Virus record (IMG/VR): IMGVR_UViG_3300042473_000196
Location: 1-30,573 of that record
Reading direction: 5' to 3' (one strand)
Origin: a virus
Length of the DNA stretch: 30,573 bases
The notes under the pieces were generated by a model. That model made no database searches and was not told where the DNA came from. It saw nothing but the letters and a program-made list of their open reading frames with translations. This document shows, one piece after another, positions 21,016-28,130 of this stretch (position 1 is the first letter of the stretch; every line of letters begins with the position of its first letter). The translations under genes and the position numbers were made by a program.

Positions 21016-21055
21016 ATGTTTAGAAACAAGATATGTAATTGAACGTTTATTAAAT

Positions 21056-21388
21056 ATGAACGTACTAACAACAACTACCGATCCTCAACCTTTGGTTATC
21101 GTTCCTCGTTCCACTACGTTTGATGAATTGATATTTACGGACGATAGTACAAACGACCCTGTTACAATTACAATTGATAGCGTAGTAGATAAAGATTATT
21201 ACCAAATCTTAAACGTAGAATGTAATTTAATAGAAAATAGATTTTACAATGTGGAATTATTTAACGACGGAGATTTAATTTATCGAGGTAAAGTTTTTTG
21301 CACCGATCAACCTATAGTTAGTTTTTCAGTCAACAACGGGAAGTATGTTAGTAATTCAACAACAAATCAGTTTATAGTTTATGAATAA
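21056..21388 (+). CDS. Hypothetical structural protein before portal
   Basis: The open frame extends upstream to 20897, but that part runs through the tube gene and the terminator, so I place the start at the ATG at 21056, giving 110 residues (MNVLTTTTDPQPLVIVPRST). The rest is beta-sheet-like: NDPVTITIDSVVDKDYYQIL, FYNVELFNDGDLIYRGKVFC, SFSVNNGKYVSNSTTNQFIV. It overlaps the portal gene by eight bases. Small proteins with IYRGKxF...NQFIVYE endings occur in the structural genes of related phages. The role is unknown. Confidence 0.72.
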   Translation: MNVLTTTTDPQPLVIVPRSTTFDELIFTDDSTNDPVTITIDSVVDKDYYQILNVECNLIENRFYNVELFNDGDLIYRGKVFCTDQPIVSFSVNNGKYVSNSTTNQFIVYE

Positions 21389-23144
21389 TTTCCACGTAAT
21401 AAATTTAGCGAAATACGAACCGCCTCAAGTAGTAGAATCCAAACGAGAAGACTGGGTAACTTACGGGGAGTCGAATTCTTATTTTAATTTCCTTATTGAT
21501 AGATATAAGAATAGTACTACGAATAACGCAATTATAAACAATATAAGCCGTTTAATTTACGGGCGTGGGTTATTTGCCTTAGACGCAAATAGAAAGCCTA
21601 ACGAGTACGCTCAAATGATGTCTTTATTCAATCAAGACTGTTTAAGGAAGTTAAGTTTTGAGTTAAAGGCGTTGGGTCAATGTGCTATTCAAGTTCACTA
21701 CGACAAAGCACACAAAAAGATTTTAAAGGCTTACCACATTCCAGTTCAATTGTTAGCACCTGAAAAGTGCAATAAAGACGGAGAAATAGAAGCCTATTAC
21801 TATTCGGATAATTGGGAAGATACAAAAAAGTACGCACCTAAAAGAATAAGTGCTTTTGGTTTTTCAAACGATGAAGTTGAAATACTTTACATTAAGCCTT
21901 ATAGCTTAGGGATGAAATATTTTAGTTACGTTGACTATCAAGGAGCGTTAAGCTATGCTTTGTTGGAGGAAGAGGTGTCGAATTATTTAATTAATGAGGT
22001 GCAAAATTCTTTCTCAGGAACTAAAATTGTAAACTTTAGTAATGGAGTACCGACTCCTGAAATGCAAGACGAAATAAGTCAACAAGTTTTAGGGAAATTA
22101 ACGGGTTCGAAAGGACGAAAAGTAATTGTAAGCTTTAACGACAATAAAGAAAACGCAACTACTGTTGAAGATATACCATTGAACGACGCGCCTGAGCATT
22201 ACACTTATTTGAGTGAGGAATGTTTACGTAAAATTATGTTAGGTCATAACGTAACAAGTCCGCTTTTATTTGGTATTGCTTCGGGTAACGGTTTTAGTTC
22301 GAATGCAGATGAATTAAAGAACTCAGCTATATTATTCGATAACATGGTTATTAAGCCGTTTCAAGACCTTTTAATAGCTAACTTAGATAGAATATTAGCT
22401 TTTAACGGAATATCGCTTAAATTGGCTTTTAGAACGTTACAGCCTTTAGAATTTACGGACGTAGAAAACGCACAAAATGCGGAGCAAGTAGCCGAAGAAA
22501 CGGGAACAATGTTAAGCAAGGATTCAGTAATAGCGCAAGCGTTAATTGACTTAGGGGAAGACGAACCCGAAAACGCTATTTTAATAGACGAATTTAGCGT
22601 AGACTATGAAACGGACGACAACGAGAACAAAACGCTTTCTAAAGAGCCTAAACAAAGCTTATTAAGCAAATTAGTCAACTTAGTTTCAACGGGTGACGCA
22701 CGCCCAAACATTACAAGTAAACAAGATGAGGTTATAGATCAAGTTAAATTTATAACTCGTTATGTTTACGCAGGTGAAACGACCTCGAAAAGCCGTGAAT
22801 TTTGTAAAAGAATGATTCAAGCTAAAAAGATTTACCGTAAAGAGGATATTATGAATATGTCTAAGCAGGTAGTTAATGAGGGTTGGGGGCCAGAAGGAAA
22901 AGACCTTTATTCAATTTGGTTTTACAAAGGTGGCGGTAATTGTCACCACCGTTGGAATAAACGAGTTTACGCAACTTTTAGCGGTAAGTCAATAGACGTA
23001 AATAGCAAAGAACTAAAACAAATAGCGGTTCGAAAAGCTGAAAAACTTGGATATGTAGTTAAAAACGATTCTAAAGTTAGCACGCTTCCAAAGGATATGC
23101 CTTACAACGGTTTTTTACCAACTAACAAAATATACGGAGAATAA
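21381..23144 (+). CDS. Portal protein with C-terminal MuF-like domain
   Basis: The 587-residue protein starts with a portal-type core: SNSYFNFLIDRYKNSTTNNA, IINNISRLIYGRGLFA, FELKALGQCAIQVHYDK, AYHIPVQLLAPEKCNKDGEI, EVEILYIKPYSLGMKYFSYV, and LLFGIASGNGFSSNADELKN near 300. After about residue 400 comes an acidic linker, then a domain like minor head (MuF/SPP1 gp7) proteins: KFITRYVYAGETTSKSREFC, IYRKEDIMNMSKQVV and GGGNCHHRWNKRVYATF. A fusion of the two head functions is therefore likely. The gene lies after capsid and tube instead of next to terL, which is unusual. Confidence 0.82.
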   Translation: MNNFHVINLAKYEPPQVVESKREDWVTYGESNSYFNFLIDRYKNSTTNNAIINNISRLIYGRGLFALDANRKPNEYAQMMSLFNQDCLRKLSFELKALGQCAIQVHYDKAHKKILKAYHIPVQLLAPEKCNKDGEIEAYYYSDNWEDTKKYAPKRISAFGFSNDEVEILYIKPYSLGMKYFSYVDYQGALSYALLEEEVSNYLINEVQNSFSGTKIVNFSNGVPTPEMQDEISQQVLGKLTGSKGRKVIVSFNDNKENATTVEDIPLNDAPEHYTYLSEECLRKIMLGHNVTSPLLFGIASGNGFSSNADELKNSAILFDNMVIKPFQDLLIANLDRILAFNGISLKLAFRTLQPLEFTDVENAQNAEQVAEETGTMLSKDSVIAQALIDLGEDEPENAILIDEFSVDYETDDNENKTLSKEPKQSLLSKLVNLVSTGDARPNITSKQDEVIDQVKFITRYVYAGETTSKSREFCKRMIQAKKIYRKEDIMNMSKQVVNEGWGPEGKDLYSIWFYKGGGNCHHRWNKRVYATFSGKSIDVNSKELKQIAVRKAEKLGYVVKNDSKVSTLPKDMPYNGFLPTNKIYGE

Positions 23145-23656
23145 TGGCTGAAGTACTTTTTATAACCCGAGACGATATAGTGCGTTACACGGCTTTAAAT
23201 GGCAATGTAGACACGGACAAATTTATTCAGTTTATTAAGATAGCTCAAGACGTTCAAATAGAGAATTACTTAGGAACTAAATTAGTTGACAAATTGAAAC
23301 AACTAATTGAGGATAACGAAGTAAATGACCCAGGAAACGAGGACTATAAATTTTTGTTAGAAGCTCACGTTAAGTGGATGTTGATTTATTGGGCTATGTA
23401 TGAATATATGCCGAACGCTGCTTATACAATAGCAAACAAAGGTATTTACAAACATTCAAGTGAAAACGCGGAAAACGTAGAAAAAAACGAAGTTGATTAC
23501 ATACGAGAATATTATAAGACCTTAGCCGATCGTTACACTTCGCGTTATTTAGATTACATAATAAATAATTCGGCTTTGTTTCCTGAGTACGATGCTAACG
23601 AACCTGGAGACGTTTACCCGAATGATAATATTAATTACGGTGGCTGGATACTATGA
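23144..23656 (+). CDS. Head-tail connector (adaptor) protein
   Basis: This 170-residue, mainly helical protein begins MAEVLFITRDDIVRYTALNG and continues NVDTDKFIQFIKIAQDVQIE, NYLGTKLVDKLKQLIEDNEV, LLEAHVKWMLIYWAMYEYMP and EVDYIREYYKTLADRYTSRY. A bundle of four or five helices with the NYLG...L pattern is typical of the adaptor placed right after portal in Bacteroidota phages, which binds below the portal. The start shares one base with the portal stop. The assignment is based on fold pattern and position. Confidence 0.76.
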   Translation: MAEVLFITRDDIVRYTALNGNVDTDKFIQFIKIAQDVQIENYLGTKLVDKLKQLIEDNEVNDPGNEDYKFLLEAHVKWMLIYWAMYEYMPNAAYTIANKGIYKHSSENAENVEKNEVDYIREYYKTLADRYTSRYLDYIINNSALFPEYDANEPGDVYPNDNINYGGWIL

Positions 23657-23760
23657 AGACATACAAACCAAAAAAGGAAAACATTGAGAAATTAATCGTT
23701 TATTTAAAAAAGGTCAATGGGAAAAGTAAAGATATCGGAACTAACAGCAAAGGGAAGTAG
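23653..23760 (+). CDS. Possible 35-residue micropeptide
   Basis: An ATG overlapping the connector stop (ATGA) opens a 35-codon frame ending 44 bases inside the next gene. It is very basic (MKTYKPKKENIEKLIVYLKK, then VNGKSKDIGTNSKGK). Only the overlap and the lack of another gene in the 60-base gap support it. It may simply promote initiation at 23717. Confidence 0.4.
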   Translation: MKTYKPKKENIEKLIVYLKKVNGKSKDIGTNSKGK

Positions 23761-24352
23761 TTTAGCACAAACGGATTTAATTCCTATTGCCGAGGTTTTA
23801 GGAGGTGGTTACGTTACCAAAAGAGTAAATGGAAACAATGTTAATTACCGTGTTTTTGCTCAAACGGGAAACAGCACGGCAATAACTGCAACTACTACGG
23901 AACTTACATTAATTGACGGTGGTGTCGGGACTTTAACAGTTCCTGCAAATGGTTTTCAAGTTGGTGATTCTTTTAGCTTAAATATGGGCGGAGTAATGAG
24001 CGCACAAAACGGAAACACGATTACAATAAGATTAAAAACGGGATCAGTTTCTTTAGGTAGTTCAGGAGCATTAACAATGCCAGCTATAACTAATCAAGTT
24101 TGGTATTTAACAACTAATTTTACGATTAGGGCTATCGGTGCTGCTGGAGTTGCTTCGGTGGTTGTCTTATCTCAATTTCACATTTTAAAAGCTGCTTCGG
24201 GAACACAAGAAGGCTTTGCATGGAATACAACAAACACAACAACGTTCGACACTACAATAAGCAATACGTTAAGCATAACGGCTCAATGGAGTTCTAACAA
24301 TGCTAACAACTCAATTTATTCGGACATTTTTACACTAAGTAAAACATATTAA
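23717..24352 (+). CDS. Tail fibre / receptor-binding-like structural protein
   Basis: The 211-residue product starts MGKVKISELTAKGSSLAQTD with LIPIAEVLGGGYVTKRVNG, a start shared by many phage fibre or appendage proteins. The rest is beta-rich and full of Thr, Ser and Gly (TTELTLIDGGVGTLTVPANG, FSLNMGGVMSAQNGNTITIR, LTTNFTIRAIGAAGVASVVV), consistent with a jelly-roll head domain. It lies between the connector and a larger fibre-like gene. A role in host recognition or as a virion appendage is likely. The exact identity is not known. Confidence 0.7.
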   Translation: MGKVKISELTAKGSSLAQTDLIPIAEVLGGGYVTKRVNGNNVNYRVFAQTGNSTAITATTTELTLIDGGVGTLTVPANGFQVGDSFSLNMGGVMSAQNGNTITIRLKTGSVSLGSSGALTMPAITNQVWYLTTNFTIRAIGAAGVASVVVLSQFHILKAASGTQEGFAWNTTNTTTFDTTISNTLSITAQWSSNNANNSIYSDIFTLSKTY

Positions 24353-24353
24353 A

Positions 24354-26030
24354 ATGGCAAATAGTAACGGTTGGGGTGACGGCTCAGTAAATAATAATAT
24401 AGGTTGGGGTCAAGGCGCAAACAACGCAATAGGTTGGGGAGATATTCACGCAGATAGTTGGGCGGGTTTAACTGATATTGTAGGGGTTACAACGCCACCA
24501 GTAGACGCAGATGCACAAGCATTCATAACAGCGGCTGCAATAACAGACCCTACTCAACAAACAGCTATTAATACTTTAGTAGTTGACTTGAAAGGTTATA
24601 ATGTTTGGAGTAAAATGAAAGCTTTGTACCCATTTGTGGGGGGTACAGCTTCACAGCATTCTTACAATCTACGCAACACATCACAATTTCAAATAACTTG
24701 GAATGGTGGGGTAACTCATTCTACTAATGGAGTTCAATACAATGGAACTAATTCCTACGGAAATACAAATTTTAATTGCGATACAAATACTACAATATTA
24801 AATAATTGTGTTGGAGCATATTCAAGAACAAATGTATTAGGCAACTCCTCTTGGGGAGCTATGAGTAGTCTTAATTATAGAGGACTTTTTTTGAGTATTA
24901 AAGGAACTGACAATAATAGTTATTATTCTGCAAATGATTATATAGTAACAGGAAGCGGGAACTTTGTATCAGATACAAGAGGATTTTATATTGTAAACAG
25001 GGAATCGCTATCATCTAAAAGACTATACAAAAACGGTACTTCTTTAACTTCATCAAACCCTAATACAGTTGACAGCACTTTTAATGGGAATCTTTTTTTA
25101 GGAGCAAGGAATATAAACAATACTTCTGTTGATGCTTACGATAATAAGCAATATGTTTTTCAATTTATGGCTGATACTTTAACAGCAACTGAAATAGGAA
25201 ACCTACACACAGCAGTACAAGCATTTCAAACAACATTAGGTAGGTCAATAGGCACACAAACAGTTTCAGATGCAGATGCTCAAGCTTTTGTAACAGCAGC
25301 AAATATAGTTGACCAAGTAGAAGCTAACGCTATTAACAACCTTGTTATAGGAATGAAAGCGGATGGTCTTTGGACAAAGATGAAAGCAATTTATCCGTTT
25401 GTGGGAGGCACAGCTGCTACTCATAAATTTAACCTGAAAAATCCTTTAGATACGGATGCAGCGTTTAGAATACTTTGGAGCGGTGGCGTAACTCATTCAA
25501 TTAATGGTGTTCAATTTGGCGGAGTTAATGGAATTGGAAATACTAATTTTAACCCAAGCATAAATAGTTTATTAAATTCTACTCATTTTAGCTTTTATTC
25601 AAGAACCATTACAAGTTCAAATATATTCGAAGTTGATTCAGGTGTTACTTCATCAAGCAATGCTTTAAATTTACTTTCACTTAGAGTATCCAATATTACT
25701 TACGCTGCTATAAATTCAGCGGCTACATATACAACTTTTGCGGATTCAGATTCGAGGGCTTTTTATTTAGCAAATAGAACGGCGTCAAACGCATTAAACA
25801 TTTGGCGTAATTCAGTAAAAGCAGCAACGGGCACAACTACTTCAAACACTTTACCAAATGGAAATCATTGGTTAGGAGCTTTCAATAATATAACAAGCCC
25901 TGGCTCTTTGTATTATTCAACAAAACAATGTGCTTTTGCTTCAATAGGTGACGGTTTAACAGACACTGAAGCAGCTAACCTATATACAACAGTACAAGCA
26001 TTCCAAACAGCATTAAATAGAAACGTATGA
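24354..26030 (+). CDS. Two-module receptor-binding / fibre protein
   Basis: This 558-residue protein opens with three GWG-type segments (SNGWGDGSVNN, NIGWGQGANN, AIGWGDIHAD). Two homologous halves follow, at about residues 50-300 and 304-556. Both start with DADAQAF(I/V)TAA, continue with A(L/I)YPFVGGTA and NGGVTHS or SGGVTHS and then NTNF, and end with TxxEIxNLHTAVQAFQTTL-like helices. The middle parts resemble a concanavalin-type lectin fold by strand pattern only. This looks like a duplicated adhesive module that recognises the host surface. Divergence of the middles suggests different ligands or different positions on the tail. Confidence 0.77.
   Translation: MANSNGWGDGSVNNNIGWGQGANNAIGWGDIHADSWAGLTDIVGVTTPPVDADAQAFITAAAITDPTQQTAINTLVVDLKGYNVWSKMKALYPFVGGTASQHSYNLRNTSQFQITWNGGVTHSTNGVQYNGTNSYGNTNFNCDTNTTILNNCVGAYSRTNVLGNSSWGAMSSLNYRGLFLSIKGTDNNSYYSANDYIVTGSGNFVSDTRGFYIVNRESLSSKRLYKNGTSLTSSNPNTVDSTFNGNLFLGARNINNTSVDAYDNKQYVFQFMADTLTATEIGNLHTAVQAFQTTLGRSIGTQTVSDADAQAFVTAANIVDQVEANAINNLVIGMKADGLWTKMKAIYPFVGGTAATHKFNLKNPLDTDAAFRILWSGGVTHSINGVQFGGVNGIGNTNFNPSINSLLNSTHFSFYSRTITSSNIFEVDSGVTSSSNALNLLSLRVSNITYAAINSAATYTTFADSDSRAFYLANRTASNALNIWRNSVKAATGTTTSNTLPNGNHWLGAFNNITSPGSLYYSTKQCAFASIGDGLTDTEAANLYTTVQAFQTALNRNV
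24501..26018 (+). repeat. Diverged tandem duplication of a fibre module
   Basis: Module 1 covers roughly 24501-25240 and module 2 about 25269-26018. The conserved landmarks are GATGCACAAGC/GATGCTCAAGC near their starts, a YPFVGGTA-coding stretch, GTAACTCATTC, and GTACAAGCATT(T/C)CAAAC at their ends. Between these landmarks the copies are strongly diverged. Confidence 0.75.
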
Positions 26031-26281
26031 AACTAAACGAATTAACAAAAGAACAAAGAACAACTTATGTAGGCTTACTTACTGAGTTACAAAAAGACGA
26101 ATTAGTAGGGCAATGGTATGCACCTGACAGCTACTTCAATCCAATTCAGGATTTATCGGAAAATTGGGTAATATCAGTTGAAGAAATGGAGCAGTGCGTT
26201 AACCCTGACTTTCTTTGGGTTAAAGACCTTGACTTGATTCCTTACGAACCGAAACCAACGCCACCACCTTTTGAATCATGA
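26027..26281 (+). CDS. Hypothetical acidic 84-residue protein
   Basis: This small gene overlaps the fibre gene and the next gene by four bases each. The protein is acidic, with an N-terminal helix (LNELTKEQRTTYVGLLTELQ), then a tryptophan-rich part (ELVGQWYAPDSYFNPIQDLS with ENWVISVEEMEQCVNPDFLW) and a proline-rich tail (EPKPTPPPFES). I have seen short proteins with NPxxD, ENWVIS and a proline tail next to fibre and lysis genes of related phages. They may be fibre chaperones, but there is no proof. Confidence 0.7.
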   Translation: MKLNELTKEQRTTYVGLLTELQKDELVGQWYAPDSYFNPIQDLSENWVISVEEMEQCVNPDFLWVKDLDLIPYEPKPTPPPFES

Positions 26282-26493
26282 TAAATATAGAACAAATTTT
26301 AACAGTAATTAAAAAGCAAGGAGCAACGGGAGTTCTTGCCATGTGGTTATGGTATACACACAGCGATGTTCAAGACCTTAAACACCGTCTTTACGACTGC
26401 TATGGGAAAGCAAATAACTCAGCAACAAGGGAAGTTCCTGAAAATAATAATTTTGCTATAGTACCTAAAGACGAATTAATAGAAGTTGAATGA
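26278..26493 (+). CDS. Holin-like small membrane protein candidate
   Basis: The 71-residue product has a short N-terminal helix, a hydrophobic segment (GATGVLAMWLWY, about residues 15-26), then VQDLKHRLYDCYGKAN and a polar acidic tail. One short membrane segment with a soluble C-terminus, placed directly before the endolysin gene with a four-base overlap on each side, fits a holin or holin-like lysis regulator in Bacteroidota phages. The hydrophobic stretch is short for a normal transmembrane helix, so the role is tentative. Confidence 0.6.
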   Translation: MINIEQILTVIKKQGATGVLAMWLWYTHSDVQDLKHRLYDCYGKANNSATREVPENNNFAIVPKDELIEVE

Positions 26494-27008
26494 GTTACGA
26501 CTGGTTAAATAAAGAAACAGCACCCCGTATTTTAGTTCAAGCTGTTAAGCAACTTGGCGTTAAAGAATTCGTAGGTAAAACCCATAATCCGATCATTCTA
26601 AATTGGGCTAAGGAGTTAGGACTTTCAAACGTTTACACTAACGACGAAATTCCATGGTGCGGTTTATTTGTAGCATACTGCGCAAAGGCTGCAGGCTTAG
26701 AAGTTGTTGAACGTCCGTTATGGGCTTTAAACTGGAATAAGTTTGGCAACCGTGTTTTAGAACCAATGTTAGGCGATGTTCTTACATTCAAAAGAAACGG
26801 AGGCGGACACGTTGGAATTTATGTAGGAGAAGATGATACACATTTTCATGTGTTAGGCGGTAACCAAAACAATTCAGTAAGTGTTTCACGGATCGCAAAG
26901 AGTAGATTAAATCAGGCACGCAGAACCGCATGGAAGGTGGCACAACCTGCAAACGTTCGAAAGGTTAAATTAGAAGCAAAAGGAATAATAACAACAAACG
27001 AAGCATAA
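26490..27008 (+). CDS. Endolysin of the NlpC/P60-CHAP type (TIGR02594-like)
   Basis: The 172-residue protein has the cysteine-histidine peptidase core: DEIPWCGLFVAYCAKAAG with catalytic C57, EPMLGDVLTFKRNGGGHVGI with H107, and HFHVLGGNQNNSVSVSRI with a polar third residue near N125. This is the TIGR02594 arrangement found in many phage lysins that cut cell-wall peptides. There is no signal peptide, so it should depend on a holin. It follows the holin-like gene and is followed one base later by a small cationic protein gene. Confidence 0.88.
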   Translation: MSYDWLNKETAPRILVQAVKQLGVKEFVGKTHNPIILNWAKELGLSNVYTNDEIPWCGLFVAYCAKAAGLEVVERPLWALNWNKFGNRVLEPMLGDVLTFKRNGGGHVGIYVGEDDTHFHVLGGNQNNSVSVSRIAKSRLNQARRTAWKVAQPANVRKVKLEAKGIITTNEA

Positions 27009-27009
27009 A

Positions 27010-27231
27010 ATGGCAAAGAAAAATTTAAACGTAAATGTTGACACGGATAACATAGATGTTAATGTTGAACGTAAAGACGGAGAATTAAAAGTTAACTACG
27101 ACTCTAAAAAACTTGATGTGCAAGTTAATAAAACCGCTGATAACGTTGAGGTGAAAGTCGATGCGCAAGGCGGTTTATTAAAATTTGTAGGCAATATTAT
27201 TAAAAAGGTATTGCTAAAAAGAATTAAATAG
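27010..27231 (+). CDS. Small protein with cationic amphipathic C-terminus (possible lysis accessory)
   Basis: The first 52 residues alternate strongly between Asn/Asp/Lys and Val/Leu (NLNVNVDTDNIDVNVERKDG, ELKVNYDSKKLDVQV), suggesting a beta repeat. The last 19 residues, GLLKFVGNIIKKVLLKRIK, form an amphipathic helix with net charge about +6, like membrane-active peptides. The gene starts one base after the endolysin stop and is the last gene of the late operon. No spanin genes were recognised, so a membrane-disrupting (disruptin-like) role is conceivable. It could also be a virion or membrane-anchored protein. Confidence 0.72.
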   Translation: MAKKNLNVNVDTDNIDVNVERKDGELKVNYDSKKLDVQVNKTADNVEVKVDAQGGLLKFVGNIIKKVLLKRIK

Positions 27232-27239
27232 TATATTTG
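27211..27239 (+). promoter_or_regulatory. Promoter for a short RNA (TTG-N18-TATATTTG)
   Basis: TTG (27211-27213) lies 18 bases upstream of TATATTTG (27232-27239). It overlaps the 3' end of the preceding gene. The TATATTAAAAAG box is absent here, unlike in promoters P1-P4. The expected start near 27246 is only about 60 bases before a strong terminator. Confidence 0.68.
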
Positions 27240-27245
27240 TGCCGA

Positions 27246-27305
27246 TTTCTTCATAATTGATAGGTTAATTGTTAACGAGAACCCTTACTTCGGTAGGGGT
27301 TTTTT
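27246..27305 (+). ncRNA. Short promoter-to-terminator RNA candidate
   Basis: No open frame of note lies between the promoter at 27211-27239 and the UUCG-capped terminator at 27281-27305. The transcript would be about 60 bases, with an internal hairpin GTTAA-TTG-TTAAC (27264-27276). It may be a small regulatory RNA, a terminator read-through control, or simply a late operon end with a fortuitous -7 box. Confidence 0.45.
27281..27305 (+). terminator. Intrinsic terminator with TTCG tetraloop
   Basis: ACCCTTAC (27281-27288) pairs with GTAGGGGT (27293-27300), one G-T pair included, around the tetraloop TTCG, followed by T 27300-27305. It ends the late transcript before the early small-gene operon. 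Confidence 0.92.
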
Positions 27306-27338
27306 AGTTTTAGAAAAAAATATCTGAAAAAATGTAAC

Positions 27339-27365
27339 TATATTAAAAAGAATAACGTATATTTG
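27339..27365 (+). promoter_or_regulatory. Phage promoter P4 (TATATTAAAAAG box plus -7 TATATTTG)
   Basis: The box TATATTAAAAAG (27339-27350) is followed seven bases later by TATATTTG (27358-27365) and AAACAATTAA (27369-27378). As at P1, the -33 TTG is missing, yet the box is perfectly kept. It heads the operon of small genes 27390-29594. Confidence 0.78.
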
Positions 27366-27389
27366 TCGAAACAATTAAACATTTTAACT

Positions 27390-27536
27390 ATGAAAAATTA
27401 CTTTTTTGACTTGTTAGATCAAGTTACACCAGCCAACAAAGAACACGAAGAGTTTTTAAAGGTGTTTTCGTTCGGTTTAACGCTATTTGTAGGCACGTTT
27501 GGAGCATTGATATCACTTTTAATTTTAATGCGATGA
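27390..27536 (+). CDS. 48-residue single-span membrane protein
   Basis: This is the first gene under promoter P4. After MKNYFFDLLDQVTPANKEHE and EFLKVFS comes a clear membrane helix, FGLTLFVGTFGALISLLILM, with a final Arg. The soluble part would face the cytoplasm or periplasm depending on topology. It overlaps the next start (ATGA). Early single-span proteins of this size in phages often act on host membranes or exclude other phages. No function is recognised here. Confidence 0.68.
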   Translation: MKNYFFDLLDQVTPANKEHEEFLKVFSFGLTLFVGTFGALISLLILMR

Positions 27537-27706
27537 GAACGGCTAAAAATACGAAACCAACTTTAATTGAAATAATCAACTATTGGCATGATCAAAAGAA
27601 GAAAAACACGGGGCGTTTAAATATGCAACTTTATTTAAGGGTTTGCGAGGCGAAAGCTTATAGTGTTAGGTGGAATGAAGATAATAAAACATGGAGCAGG
27701 ATATGA
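27533..27706 (+). CDS. Hypothetical 57-residue basic protein
   Basis: The ATG overlaps the upstream stop (ATGA) and the stop overlaps the next start. The product (MRTAKNTKPTLIEIINYWHD, then QKKKNTGRLNMQLYLRVCEA) is strongly basic with two helices. It might bind nucleic acid. No family is recognised. Its place in a chain of four-base overlaps supports translation. Confidence 0.62.
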   Translation: MRTAKNTKPTLIEIINYWHDQKKKNTGRLNMQLYLRVCEAKAYSVRWNEDNKTWSRI

Positions 27707-27882
27707 AAACAGTAGAATGGTTTTTAAATGAATTTCAAAAACAAGTTTGGTTTGAGCCAAATTCAGAACTGGATATTTGGATAAAGGATTTAATACTTAA
27801 AGCCAAACAAATGGAAAAAGACAAACTGGAAAGTTTAAAAGACTTTGATACTTGGAAAGAATGGAAGGACACGGAAATATGA
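27703..27882 (+). CDS. Hypothetical 59-residue protein
   Basis: An in-frame ATG occurs at 27691, but the ATG at 27703 overlaps the upstream stop (ATGA) in the pattern of this operon, so I choose it. The product is acidic and helical (MKTVEWFLNEFQKQVWFEPN, DIWIKDLILKAKQMEKDKLE). The AKQMEKDKLE type of segment is also found in the protein at 28330-28587 (QQAKEMEKNQII), so the two share a small motif. The function is unknown. Confidence 0.66.
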   Translation: MKTVEWFLNEFQKQVWFEPNSELDIWIKDLILKAKQMEKDKLESLKDFDTWKEWKDTEI

Positions 27883-28130
27883 AATATTTTATAATAGGAA
27901 TTTCGGCTTTAATTATCGAGATATGTTCTACTTTTTACATTCGTTTTGTTTCAGAAGGTGATATTTACGGAATGATGTTCTTTGCTTTTATCAGTCCGTT
28001 TTTAGGGTTGCCCTTTATTGGTTATGTAGTTGAGTCTAAAACGTGGGCAGAACGTCTTAAAATGGCTTTTTCGAGTGCCTTTGGTTATTTAGTTGGATCT
28101 ATTATTGTAATTTTATTTATTCAGTCATGA
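27879..28130 (+). CDS. Small multi-span membrane protein
   Basis: I take the ATG at 27879, which overlaps the upstream stop, rather than the ATG at 27852 in the same frame. The 83-residue product has three hydrophobic stretches: FIIGISALIIEICSTFYI, YGMMFFAFISPFLGLPFIGY and FGYLVGSIIVILFI. It is therefore probably a polytopic inner-membrane protein. No family is recognised. Early membrane proteins could block superinfection or change host physiology, but that is speculation. Confidence 0.66.
   Translation: MKYFIIGISALIIEICSTFYIRFVSEGDIYGMMFFAFISPFLGLPFIGYVVESKTWAERLKMAFSSAFGYLVGSIIVILFIQS

Noticed and set aside
20897-21055. N-terminal extension of the 21056-21388 gene back to 20897
   Set aside because: The extension runs through the tube gene and across a strong intrinsic terminator, and its residues look random (Cys/Arg/Phe-rich). 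The ATG at 21056 after the terminator is the sensible start.
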